Positions 52,420 through 62,995 of a stretch of 64,000 nucleotides of DNA are shown piece by piece; position 1 is the stretch's first letter; every line of letters begins with the position of its first letter. Source of the DNA: Schistocerca nitens (Eukaryota > Arthropoda > Insecta > Orthoptera > Acrididae); assembly GCF_023898315.1 (NCBI RefSeq), contig NC_064614.1, positions 77,140,501 through 77,204,500 on the forward strand, in the 5' to 3' direction. A model generated the notes under the pieces. The model did not search any database. It worked only from the letters and a program-made list of their open reading frames with translations, and had not been told where the DNA came from. The translations under genes and the position numbers were made by a program.

Positions 52420-54660
52420 GCTCGTGTTTCGCCCATCTTCTTCTCATCACATCGAGACACTACTAGGGGAGTGGGCCACGTCGAGGCTGTCACCTTCCAC
52501 TCAGCATTTCAGATGGGGATACCACTCCTGTGATGACAAAGGTCTCCAGCTAGAAGACTGGGCTGATGTCAACAATATCCATCTTATATACGGTGCTAAG
52601 GACAAGGCGTGGAAAACTTTAACTTCGCCAGATCTCTGTTTTGTGACGACCAGTAATGACGGGATCCCAATGCAAGCAAAGCGAACTGTTTCGACATGCC
52701 TGCCTAAAAGCCAACACTAATGTCATTGTGGAGAATGGCTTGCAGGTACCAGTCATAGACAGCCCAACAATCCCCCACTGAAACATTCGTAAGGCACAGT
52801 GGGACAAATTCCAATCTCGCGTGGGACAAACTGTGACCAGAATTCCTCCAATTCCGATAAACTATAAACGGCTTACTAAACTGCTGCCCAAGAAACTATT
52901 CCACGTGGAGCTAGAACAGAATACATACCAGGCTACACCAAAAAATGTGAATCTCTTCTTCAGGAATACAACAACACTGGAAATCACCAGAATGCAGACT
53001 CACTGACCAAGCTTCTTGACGAAGAAAGAAGAAAACGTTGGCTTGATTTAGTTGAGCAGCTTGACTTCACCTATTACACCATTAATAGTTGGGGTCTTCT
53101 CAGAAATTTAGGGGGTGCTGTACATCCTAGCTTCAAACATAGTGCTGTTAATAAAATAATCTCAGTTATACTTGAAAACTCCAAGATCCATGGCCCTGCA
53201 CAGCAGAAGAAGGCCCTTAAAATCTCATGGCTGAGGCACTCAAGAAGTGCGCAGAATAGTCAGACATTGTGAGCACTGTCTCTGAAGAAGAGTTGATAAC
53301 TGCAATAAACGACATCAATCAAGGAAAGCGGCCGGACCTGATCGAATCCTACCGAAGTTTCGAAGGAACCTAGGTCCAAGATCACACACATGGCTCTGCA
53401 GATTTATCTCCGCCATACTTGAGATTGGAAACTTCCCAAACAAATGGAAGAGTCGAAGATAATAGCTATCTTGAAGCCTGGAAAGAACGAGAGAAATCCC
53501 AAGAGCTACAGACCTCTCTCTCTGCTGTGTGTGAAGTACAAACGTCTCGAGAAAATTCTCCTAAAGAGAGTTACCCACCTAATAGATAACAACAATACCC
53601 GTGGAGCAAGCTGGTTTCAGGTCGAAGAGTAGCTGCTGCGATCAAGTCCTGGCACTAACCACGCATATTGAACGTGGGTTTCAGAACAATAAAAAGACTG
53701 GCGTCGTATTTATAGATCTCTCAGCTGCATACGACACAGTATGGCTTAAAAGATAATGTATAAGCTTGCTACATTAGTCAAATGTAAGAAGCCATTAAAG
53801 CTCTTTTATAATATTCTATCCACAAGGAAGTATAGAGTACATCTTCACGGAAAGACAAGCAAAGCCCGGATCCTCGATAATGGACTGCCACAAGGCTCTG
53901 TGCTAGCTCCTTTACTGTTTAATTTGTACATCTCTGATATGCCGGAACACAAATCACCGAAGTTCGCATATGCCGATGATCTGGCTATTGCTTTGCATGG
54001 CGAGTCATTCGAACAATTGGAATCAGGCCTAAATTCTGACTTGGTGCAGCTTCATAACTACTACAGGACCTGGCACCTGAACCTTAATGCATCAAAAGCA
54101 GTAAGCACGGTGATGCACCTGACTAACAAACAAGCAGACAGGAAGCTGCGCTTGAATTTAGCAAGCCAGAATATAAGACACGAAAGAGCACCAAAGTACC
54201 TGAATTTTAAACTGGACCGCAGCCTAACAACCAGGGAACACCTGCAGGGTGTCAGCCTAAAACTCAGAGGCAGAGTCATATCATGCGGAAAGTAGCAGGC
54301 TCTACCTGGGGAGGTAGAATTTCCTCCTTGGCTCTAGTCTACAGCATTGCAGAAAACTGCACGCCTGTATGGGCCAACAGTTCGCACTTCAATAAAGTAG
54401 ATGTTCGCCTAAATGACACCTTGACAACAGTAATTGGAACAGTCAGGCCTATCCCGACACCATCGCTGTCTGTGCTGGTAAACATTGAACTTCCCTCACT
54501 CCGCAGACAATATCTGGCAGTAACTGACAGAATTATAGTGTCATCGATGTGCCTGAAATGTAATTCCTTTTCCGAGTCCCTCCTTTGTATCCTACAGAGC
54601 TTTCTCAATTTGCAGATTAAATAATATCAGGGATAGGCTACAGCCCACTCCTTTCTCAGC
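52420..54660 (+). mobile_element. Jockey-superfamily LINE, decayed
   Basis: A plus-oriented non-LTR retrotransposon of about 2.2 kb carrying endonuclease, linker, reverse transcriptase and C-terminal parts in the right order but in shifting frames. No poly-A or TSD was recognised. It belongs to a different clade from the RTE and CR1-like copies in the window; the exact clade is open. Confidence 0.8.
52490..54624 (+). pseudogene. LINE endonuclease/reverse transcriptase, many frameshifts
   Basis: Endonuclease: FRWGYHSCDDKGLQLEDWAD, IHLIYGAKDKAW, SPDLCFVTTSNDG and LPKSQH (52493-52720). Linker: LDEERRKRWLDLVEQLDFTY and SWGLLRNLGG (53010-53115). RT: SKIIAILKPGKNERNPKSYR and PLSLLCVKYKRLEKILLKRV (53444-53632), then a frameshift, DQVLALTTHIERGF-like sequence, VVFIDLSAAYDTVW (53705-53745), GLPQGSVLAPLLFNLYISDM and KFAYADDLAIALHG (54295 frame, catalytic Asp pair kept). 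C-terminal: WHLNLNASKAVSTVMHL, then ALVYSIAENCTPVWANSSHF and TVIGTVRPIPTPSLSVLVNI (54283-54624). At least five frame changes and several stops. Confidence 0.83.
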
Positions 54661-55440
54661 CATTGATTCCCTTTTATTTCTTTCTCTTACAGGTACAGAA
54701 CCCAACGGTGTGAAATTTCCCTTAACGCTCCACAATTAATTGTGAGCTAGCCACCTCTTTAACAACTAGCCTCTAAATTCTTGTTCGCAAAGTTAAATGG
54801 ATAACGCAGAAATAATCACCCGAGTCATAGGCCTTGAGAGTGAAGAAATTGCGGAAAATATCACTCTGATTAACGCTATCAGAATGAAGTAGTATGCTCG
54901 TTAATATTTTGACCTGAATGCAAATATGTTACTTGATACAAATTAAAAGCCTACAACCTGAAATAAGTGAAGTGGTTGAACAAAAACAATGATTAAGTTC
55001 AATAGTCACATTTAATGGCAAACACATTTACGGAATCAACATAATATACTCTCAAAATTTTTGGAACATTGTGTCAGGAAAAAGCAATCTATGTTTATAA
55101 TCTTTTTAGCAAACATTATCATAGTCACGTATAACTTGTTACTTTCTACTTGCGAATGAGCGATTTTGGTCTACAATATAGATCGTCGTCACATTGTAGT
55201 GTTCTCAACGCCAGCATGAATAGGCCTGCTCCACGCTAGGAAAGCCTACTAACACCATGGAATAAGTATCTCATGATGGCCTCTGTTGTAGATCGAAGCC
55301 GGCCATCCACAAATTAAAGTAACGACTTATATGCGACCACGACTGTGTTTGCTAAATAAATTACAACTATATAAAATTGCGTGAAGATTAAATAGATCAG
55401 TTGAATTAATTCTTGCTCTTTTCAGAATTTACTTCCTCCC
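54661..55440. other. Unassigned AT-rich sequence
   Basis: No gene or repeat recognised. Confidence 0.5.
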
Positions 55441-55442
55441 AT

Positions 55443-55870
55443 GTTGTTGTTGTTGTTGTTGTTGTTGTGGTCTTCAGTCCTGAGACTGGTTTGATGCAGC
55501 TCTCCATGCTATCCTATCCTGTGCAAGCTTCTTCGTCTCCCAGTACTTACTGCAACCTACATCCTTCTGAATCTGCTTAGTGTATTCATCTCTTGGTCTC
55601 CCTCTGCGATTTTTGCCCTCCACGCTGCCCTCCAATGCTAAATTTGTGATCCCTTGATGCCTCAGAACATGTCATACTAACCGGTCCCTTCTTTTTGTCA
55701 AGTTGTGCCACAAACTCCTCTCCTCCCCAATTCTATTCAATACTTCCTCATTAGTTACGTGATCTACCCATCTAACCTACAGCATTCTTCTGTAGCACCA
55801 CATTTCTTGTCCAAACTATTTATCGTCCATGTTTCACTTCCATACATAGCTACACTCCATACTTCCTCCC
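55443..55870 (-). mobile_element. RTE 3' fragment (type 2)
   Basis: It starts with the GTTGTT tail (55443-55470), then GGTCTTCAGTCCTGAGACTG and GTTTGATGCAGCTCTCCATG. This is the reverse complement of the 3' end of the full-length copy at 31993-35276 (GCATCAAACCAGTCTCGGGA). Coding motifs on the minus strand include the GHVLRHQGITN equivalent near 55650-55690 and a degraded ITNEEV region. 5'-truncated near 55870, where the CCATGTTTCACTTCCATACA motif ends. Confidence 0.88.
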
Positions 55871-56431
55871 ATAGAGCAACGATAACTGACAACTATTTAA
55901 TCCTGTACTCCTCGATAGAAACAGTACTGGATGCTGGTGACTAAAACCGACACATTCATTACGCGTACAAAAGGAGAAGACATCTGAGTGTCCTGCATTC
56001 CACAAGTGCCAACTCTAATAAAACTACTCTGCCGATGCTACCATTTATGCCCACCTCAAGTACGACTATGCTGCGCCGAGCTGCGCGCTTAGATGTGCTG
56101 GCCACTTCACGAAGACAGAGTTGTCAGCACTTTTGCAGCTGCCAGCCTCTACCGTCCTGTACCAAGTCGATCAGGATAGCACGGCGTCCTAAACCGACTT
56201 CGGTGCGGACACTCTCGGGTCTATACCGATCTGCTTTCCTCGTGGCGCTCACTATTACTTGAGGCCAAGAGCTGCTAGTCACCAATCGCAGAATTACCAG
56301 TCACTGCGATTCAGTCAAGAGGAGTCCCTCCAGTAGAGAATCCAACGAAAAATAGCACGCTTTTTGAGCCTATTACGGCAAATGACATTCTCCCCTACTA
56401 TTAAAAAGCACTCATTTCAGCACTGCGATCT
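55871..56431. other. Unassigned sequence before the mariner
   Basis: No recognised repeat. Frames up to 75 codons (56035-56262) lack a domain. Confidence 0.4.
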
Positions 56432-56433
56432 TA

Positions 56434-57765
56434 CGAAGGCAGTTCAATAAGTAATGCAACACATTTTTTTCTCGGCCAATTTTGGTTGAAAAAACCGGAA
56501 ATTTCTTGTGGAATATTTTCAAACATTCCCGCTTCGTCTCGTATAGTTTCATTGACTTCCGACAGGTGGCAGCGCTGTATGGAGCTGTTAAAATGGCGTC
56601 TGTAACGGATGTGCGTTGCAAACAACGGGCAGTGATCGAGTTTCTTTTGCGGAAAACCAGGGCATCTCAGATATTCATAGGCGCTTGCAGAATGTCTACG
56701 GTGATCTGGCAGTGGACAAAAGCACGGTGAGTCGTTGGGCAAAGCGTGTGTCATCATCGCCGCAAGGTCAAGCAAGACTGTCTGATCTCCCGCGTGCGGG
56801 CCGGCCGTGCACAGCTGTGACTCCTGCAATGGCGGAGCGTGCGAACACACTCGTTCGAGATGATCGACGGATCACCATCAAACAACTCAGTGCTCAACTT
56901 GACATCTCTGTTGGTAGTGCTGTCACAATTGTTCACCAGTTGGGATATTCAAAGGTTTGTTCCCGCTGGGTCTCTCGTTGTCTAACCGAACACCATAAAG
57001 AGCAAAGGAGAACCATTTGTGCGGAATTGCTTGCTAGTCATGTGGCTGAGGGTGACAATTTCTTGTCAAAGATTGTTACAGGCGATGAAACGTGGGTTCA
57101 TCACTTCGAACCTGAAACAAAACGGCAATCAATGGAGTGGCGCCACACCCACTCCCCTACCAAGAAAAAGTTTAAAGCCATACCCTCAGCCGGTAAAGTC
57201 ATGGTTACAGTCTTCTGGGACGCTGAAGGGGTTATTCTGTTCGATGTCCTTCCCCATGGTCAAACGATCAACTCTGAAGTGTATTGTGCTACTCTTCAGA
57301 AATTGAAGAAACGACTTCAGCATGTTCGTAGGCACAAAAATCAGAACGAACTTCTTCTTCATGACAACGCAAGACCTCACACAAGTCTTCGCACCCGAGA
57401 GGAGCTCACAAAACTTCAGTGGACTGTTCTTCCTCATGCACCCTACAGCCCCGATCTCGCGCCGTCGGATTTCCATATGTTTGGCCCAATGAAGGACGCA
57501 ATCCGTGGGACGCACTACGCGGATGATGAAGTTATTGATACAGTACGACGTTGGCTCCGACATGGACCAGTGGAATGGTACCGTGCAGGCATACAGGCCC
57601 TCATTTCAAGGTGGTGTAAGGCCGTAGCATTGAATGGAGATTACGTTGAAAAATAGTGTTGTGTAGCTAAAAGATTGGGGAATAACCTGGTGTATTTCAA
57701 TGCTAAATAAAACAACCCCTGTTTCATAAAAAAAATGTGTTGCATTACTTATTGAACTGCCCTCG
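56434..57765 (+). mobile_element. mariner element (DD34D), nearly intact
   Basis: A 1,332-bp element with TA at 56432-56433 and 57766-57767. The left end CGAAGGCAGTTCAATAAGTA.. and the reverse complement of the right end CGAGGGCAGTTCAATAAGTA.. agree over about 38 bp with one mismatch. This is the best-preserved DNA transposon in the window, and a sister of the older copy at 29829-31080. Confidence 0.96.
56593..57656 (+). pseudogene. mariner transposase, one apparent frameshift
   Basis: An ATG at 56593 (ASVTDVRCKQRAVIEFLL) starts in one frame. An apparent 1-bp deletion near 56645-56652 moves it into the frame that runs open to TAA at 57654-57656 (AENQGISDIHRRLQNVYGDL onward). First HTH in that region; linker with GRPCTAVTPAMAERAN; second HTH in RRITIKQLSAQLDISVGSAV. 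Counting from 56616, catalytic Asp residues fall at 157 (TGDETWVHHF), 250 (LLHDNARPH) and 285 (SPDLAPSDFHMF), with exactly 34 residues between the last two (DD34D). WVPHGQTxN-type VLPHGQTINSEVYCATLQKL is present, and the C-terminus ALNGDYVEK is complete. I see no other lesion, but substitutions cannot be judged without a consensus. Confidence 0.94.
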
Positions 57766-57769
57766 TATA

Positions 57770-58828
57770 TCACACGTCTGGATTTCTGGAAGGCTTTTGA
57801 TAACCACACAAGCGGCTTTTAGTGAAATTGTGTGCTTATGGAATATCGTCTCAGTTATGAGACTGGACCTGTGATTTCCTGTCAGAAAGGTCACAGTTCG
57901 TAATAACTGACAGAAAGTCATCGAGTGAAACAGAAGTTCCACAAGGTAGTGTTATAGGCCCTTTGCTGTTCATTATCTATATAAACGATCTGGGAGACGA
58001 TCTGAGCACCTGTCTTAGGTTGTTTGCAGATGACGCTGTCGTTTATCGACTAATACAGTCATCAGAAGATCTAAACAAATTGCAAAACGGTCTCAGAATG
58101 GTGCGAAAAGTGGCAGTTGTCCCTAACTAACAAAGGTGTGAGGTCATCCACATGAGTGCTAAAAGTAATTCGTTAAACTTCGGTTACACGATAAATCAGT
58201 CTAATCTAAAAGCTGTAAATTCAACAATTACAATTACAATTACGAACAACTTAAATAGGAAGGAACATATAGAAAATCTTGTGGGGGAGGCTAACCAAAG
58301 ACTGCATTTTATTTGCAGGACACGGAGAAGATATAGCAGGTGTATTAAGGACACTGCCTGCACAACGCTTGTCCGTCCTTTTTTAGAATACTGCTGCGTG
58401 GTGTGGGGTCTTTACCAGATAAGACTGTTGAAGTACATCGGAAAAGTTCAAAGAAGGGCAGCACGTTTTGTATTTTCATGAAATATGGGAGAGATTGTCA
58501 CAGAAGTGATACAGGATTGGACTGGACATTATTGAAAGAAAGGATTTTTTCGCTGCGACGGAATCTTCTCACGAAATTCCAATTTCCAACTTCCTCCTCC
58601 GAATGCGAAAATATTTGTTGACACCGACCTCTATAGGGAGAAGCGATCACCACGATAAAAAACGGGAAATCTGAGCTCGTACGGAAAGATGTAGGTGTTC
58701 CTTCTTTCCATGCGCTATACAAGATTGGAATAATAGAGAATTGTGAAGGTGGTTCGATGAACCCTCTGCCAGGCACTTAAATGTGATTTGCAGAGTATCT
58801 ATGTGGATGTAGATCTAGATGTAGATGT
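57770..58828 (+). mobile_element. CR1-like LINE, 3' part
   Basis: It begins immediately to the right of the mariner with LDFWKAFDN-type coding (57778-57810) and ends in an ATGTAGATCTAGATGTAGAT tail (58801-58828). That tail matches the complement of the tail at 47036-47060. The mariner inserted at or near its left break, so it is unclear whether the 5' truncation predates the mariner. I found no matching LINE sequence to the left of the mariner. Confidence 0.85.
57775..58780 (+). pseudogene. CR1-like reverse transcriptase, 3' half, broken
   Basis: TEVPQGSVIGPLLFIIYIND and CLRLFADDAVVYRLIQSSED (57935-58085, catalytic Asp pair kept). Then, after a stop, CEVIHMSAKSNSLNFGYTIN, NNLNRKEHIENLVGEANQRL and KDTACTTLVRPFLEYCCVVW with GKVQRRAARFV (58152-58481). 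That is the order of the CR1-like C-terminal region. Later frames contain RRNLLTKFQF and stops. The 47-49 kb copy has HFADDAVVY where this has LFADDAVVY. Confidence 0.83.
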
Positions 58829-59251
58829 CTCTACACCTACGGCAGTTTCTCCCGCCAATGTCCAAAGCCTCGCGAATGGATTCGAGAAATTTTGAAAGGA
58901 CCTCTACGAGGCTAATGTCTGTTTCCCGTGGCCCTTGCTTTCTACAAGCAGTAGATGCTTATCTTCGAAATAAGTCACAAAACATGCAAAGGTACCCCGA
59001 CTCACACAGATGGCGACGACCTGCCCTCCAGATGAGAAACCGCACCAGTCGTTTTAAAGGACAATGCTTGCCTGTGGGTTTTAACTGACCTCGCTTCCAA
59101 CAATCTTATGCCGCCTATAACGCGGTACCACCCACTGATTATCGACCTGCTTGATTAAAGCGTTTCCTGTAGCTATGTCTCAAGTCCAATGTGCTGCAAA
59201 TTCTCAAACACAGTGCACTCTACTGCCAGTCACCGTGGCTTATAAAATCAA
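58829..59251. other. Unassigned sequence
   Basis: No recognised feature between the LINE tail and the next SINE. Confidence 0.4.
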
Positions 59252-59449
59252 CATGGTTCAAATGGCTCTGAGCACTATGGGATTTAACTGCTGTGGTCAT
59301 CATACCCCTAGAACTTAGAACTACTTAAACCTAACTAACCTAAAGACATCACACACATCCATGCCCGAGGCAGGATTCGAACCTGTGACCGTAGCGGTCG
59401 CGTGGTTCCAGACTGTAGCGCCTAGAACCGCTCGGCCACTCCGGCCAGC
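59252..59449 (-). repeat. tRNA-Ser/Leu-like SINE, copy 8
   Basis: Full-length minus copy with box B complement GGATTCGAACC. A perfect 11-bp duplication TATAAAATCAA (59241-59251, 59450-59460) flanks it. Confidence 0.95.
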
Positions 59450-60229
59450 TATAAAATCAATAACAGTTATCACACAGATTGTCCTTGTTGTCAGACTCTG
59501 AGTGATAAACATACTCTAGTTCTTGGTGAAACTGGCATGCAAAATGCCTGCCATATTTCACGACATCAGTTTGGTTCCTACACACGTTATAGATTACCTT
59601 TTGCTCTCTGTATTTAAACCTGATACCTTCATGGCATGTTACCTGAAACTGAAAACATTGACATGATGATCTTACAATGGCAAAAGATTGCAGATTAGTC
59701 CTACTTTCGGAAACCGCAGAGGACTACCAAAAGGCGAGGCAGCATTGACAGTAATGAATAACCAACTAGAAGTTTAGCATTTTGCCAGCTTGAGAGTCGA
59801 ACGTCAGAACAATGAGCGTGTATGGAAGGTAGAAAATCTGAATGTAAGGGCTCAGTATACGTGTAGTGGAGATCAGTGAAGTTACATGAATCGATGGTAA
59901 AAATTTCTGGTCAGACGACAGACACAAATATTAACAGCCGCAGCAACTGTAACGCGCGTCGGAGTAGTTAGGAGTAGGAAGGTAGGAGGGGTTGTGAGTT
60001 ACTCTGAACAGTTCAGTGAGAATATTGTTCCCATAAGCCTACTCGAGCAACAATAGTTTATGTACACATGACGTTGGATGTGGATGACGATGAGGTACGG
60101 AGCGAATACAATAGAATTTAAGGGGTAATTTAATATTAAAAAGCAGATGATGAGCTAGTAAACATGGGGATTTAGAATGCGATAATAGGGAAATAATGGA
60201 ATAAAAAGTCACGGGAGAATATGGGTTTG

Positions 60230-60420
60230 CCGGCAGAAGTGGCCGAGCGGTTCTAGGCACTACAGTCTGGAACCGCGCGACCGCTACGGTCGCATGTTCG
60301 AATCCAGTATCGGGCATGGATTTGTGTGATGTCCTTAGCTTAGTTAGGTTTAAGTAGTTCTAAGTCCTAGAGGACTGATGACCTCAGAAGTTAAGTCCCA
60401 TAGTGCTCAGATCCATTTTT
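60230..60420 (+). repeat. tRNA-Ser/Leu-like SINE, copy 9 (in RTE)
   Basis: Plus copy starting CCGGCAGAAGTGGCCGAGCG with a 3' end shortened to ATCCATTTTT. A perfect 14-bp duplication AGAATATGGGTTTG (60216-60229, 60421-60434) joins the interrupted RTE sequence (GAGAATATGGGTTTGATAGA). Confidence 0.95.
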
Positions 60421-62147
60421 AGAATATGGGTTTGATAGAATGAGAGAGGAGGAAGACTAATTAAATTGTGGAATAAATTTCAACTATTAATAGTTCTGTA
60501 ATAGTTAGTAACTTTTCAGAAATAACAAGTGGAGGAGGTATGCTTGGAGAAGGGAGGCCCGGACACAGGGTAAGTTTCCAGATGGGTTACATAATGCTCA
60601 GACACAGATTCCGAAAATGGACAGTGGATTCAAAGCGTACGCAAGAACAGATATAGACTCCGATCATATTTAGCAATGAAAAAGAGTAGAATGAAGTTAA
60701 AGAGGTTCGTCTAGGAGAGTCATTATGGTGGAAAATTGGGACGTTAAGGTGCTTATGAATAATAAGGTGGGTTTGAAGTTCTCTAAAGTTGTGGATACGA
60801 TGGTAAGGAATATATTAGTGGAGAGTTCAATGATAAATTATTGGACGTCCCTAAGACCGAGAATCGTACACTCCGGACCGACAGCAGAGGTACAAGCCAC
60901 TTATCGGCGAAGAAACTTTAGGTAACAGAAGAAATATTTCAGTTGATCGACGAAAGACGGAAACACAAAATTGGTCAATGAGAGAGACAGGAACAGAGTG
61001 ACGTAAGTCACATAGGAAGTGGAGAATTAGGAAGTACAGGGACGGCTATGAGAAATGGCTGCAGAAATCGAAGGAGAAATGATTGTCGCAAGTACTTCTT
61101 CAGCATATAGAAAAGTCAAAACAATCTTCGTAGGGGTAAAAATCAAAGACGCCAGCAGCAAGAGTGCAAAGAGAACTGCAGCGTCAAGTGCAGAGGAGAG
61201 AGCAGATAGGTGGAGAGAGTACATGAAAGGCCTGTGCAGGGCAAAGGACCTGTGACAGAAGAAGAAATGGAAGTCGATGTGGAAGATATACAGTAGGAGA
61301 GCGAGTGTTAGATTAAGAATTTTCAGAGCTATATAATAAGGCCGAGGGGATAGATAACAACCCTTCGGAACTTCTAAAATCACTGGGGTCAGTGGCAACC
61401 CAACTACATTTATGAGACCAGAGACATACCATCACTTTTTCAGAATGATATAATACACACAATCTCGATGACAGCAACGGCAGGTAAGTGCGTGAACTAC
61501 CACACAATTATCTTAAAGGCTTTTACATGCAAGTTGCTGACAGTAATAATATCCAGAAGAATGAAAAATAAAAAGGAAAAACTGATATATTACGATTAAA
61601 TTTGCATTCAGAAAGGCAAAGGTGTGAGAGTGTGAGTGTTTTGACATCACCCCTGCTAATGGAGACTCAAGAAAACTCACGACCCCTTCATAGGATTTGT
61701 CGACCTGCAAAAAGTGTTCGAAAGCGTAAATTGGTGAAAGACGTTACACATTCTAAGAAAAACGGAATAACGTATCGGTGAAGACGGATAAGAAAAAAAC
61801 ATGTATAAACCCAAAGAGGTAACAGTAAGAATGGAGGACCAAAAATAAAGTGCTCGGGTTAAAAAGCGTGTAAGACAACAATGCAGTCTTTCGCTAGTCC
61901 TGTTGAACCTGTGTACATCAGTGAAGCAGTAATGGAAAGAAAAGACAATTTCAATTTTCATTGAAAGTAAAGAACCTTCAGAAGACTTGTTGAACAGAGT
62001 ACACAGAACAGTAAATACAGATTATGGATTAAGAAGAATGACAAAAGGAATGAGGGATTGAGGGGTAGCAAAAATAAGATGAGTGATAAAACTAATATCA
62101 AAATTAATGACCACGAAGCAGACGAAGTGAAGACATTTTGCAACCTT

Positions 62148-62388
62148 GGTTGGTTGGTTGGTTGGTTTTGGGGAAGGAGACCAGACAGCGTGGTCATCGG
62201 TCTCATCGGATTAGGGAAGGATGGGGAAGGAAGTCGGCCGTGCCTTTTCAGAGGAACCATCACGGCATTTGCCTGGAGTGATTTAGGGAAATCACGGAAA
62301 ACCTAAATCAGGATGGCCGGACGCGGGATTGAACCGTCGTCCTCCCGAATGCGAGTCCAGTGTCTAACCACTGCGCCACCTCGCTCGG
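62148..62388 (-). repeat. Second SINE family, tRNA-like, inserted in RTE
   Basis: The minus strand begins ACCGAGCGAGGTGGCGCAGT (box A side GGTGGCGCAGTGGTTAGACA), has ACGGTTCAATCCCGCGTCC (box B), a body with AAATCACTCCAGGCAAATGC and ends in GGTTGGTTGGTTGG-type repeats (62148-62166, TTGG units). A perfect 9-bp duplication TGCAACCTT (62139-62147, 62389-62397) flanks it. It is unrelated in sequence to the tRNA-Ser/Leu-like family. Confidence 0.92.
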
Positions 62389-62757
62389 TGCAACCTTAGA
62401 AGCCAAAATACCTACGGTGGACGAAGTAAAGATGACACAAAAAGGAGGCCAGCGCAGGAATATAGGGCATTTATAACATTAATAGGTCTAGTAAAATTAT
62501 ATATATGCCGTAATTTGAAGAAGAGATTTCCGAGAATCTATGTTCGGAGCACAGCACTGTATGATAGTAGACTCTAAGCGTTTGAGATGTGGTGCTACAG
62601 AAGGATGTTGAAAGATATATGGACTGATAAGGACTGAGGACGTTCGTCGAAGAATTGGCAAAGAACGGAATAACGGAGAACACAGCCAACAAGAAGGGAC
62701 AGGATGATGGTATGTGTTAAGAAGTCACGGAATAACGACCATGGTACTAGAGGGAGG

Positions 62758-62960
62758 GCCGGCCGCGGTGGCCGTGCGGTACTAGGCGCTGCAGTCCGGA
62801 ACCGCGCTGCTGCTACGGTCGCAGGTTCGAATCCTGCCTCGGGCATGGATGTGTGTGATGTCCTTAGGTTAGTTAGGTTTAAGTAGTTCTAAGTTCTAGG
62901 GGGCTGATGACCTCAGATGTTAAGTCCCATAGTGCTCAGAGCCATTTGAACCATTTTTTT
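62758..62960 (+). repeat. tRNA-Ser/Leu-like SINE, copy 10 (in RTE)
   Basis: Full-length plus copy with box A TGGCCGTGCGGTACTAGGCG, box B GGTTCGAATCC and a T-run at its 3' end. A perfect 13-bp duplication TACTAGAGGGAGG (62745-62757, 62961-62973) lies in the RTE C-terminal codons. Confidence 0.95.
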
Positions 62961-62995
62961 TACTAGAGGGAGGCGTAGAGGGTCGATCTGTGGTC

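Larger units (their letters stand above)
59630..62995 (+). mobile_element. RTE-clade LINE (type 1), old copy with three SINE guests
   Basis: The alignable order follows the 14601-17927 copy. ATGATCTTACAATGGCAAAA (59662) corresponds to 14952 on. A PTxVYVHMTLDVDDDE stretch follows near 60050. KVVDTMVRNILVESSMINYW.. appears at 60780-60850, STSSAYRKVKTIFVGVKIKD and ERADRWREYMKGL at 61055-61255, then AEGIDNNPSELLKSLGS near 61340. FVDLQKVFESVNW appears near 61690. The C-terminal FEMWCYRRMLKD.. is at 62580-62615, and MVLEG at 62742-62754 joins its continuation after a SINE. There are dense stops and frameshifts. Three SINEs interrupt it at 60230, 62148 and 62758. Confidence 0.85.

Noticed and set aside
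55443-55470. GTTGTT microsatellite as an independent feature
   Set aside because: It is the 3' tail of the adjacent RTE fragment, as in the copies at 10672-10695 and, in complement, 35261-35276.
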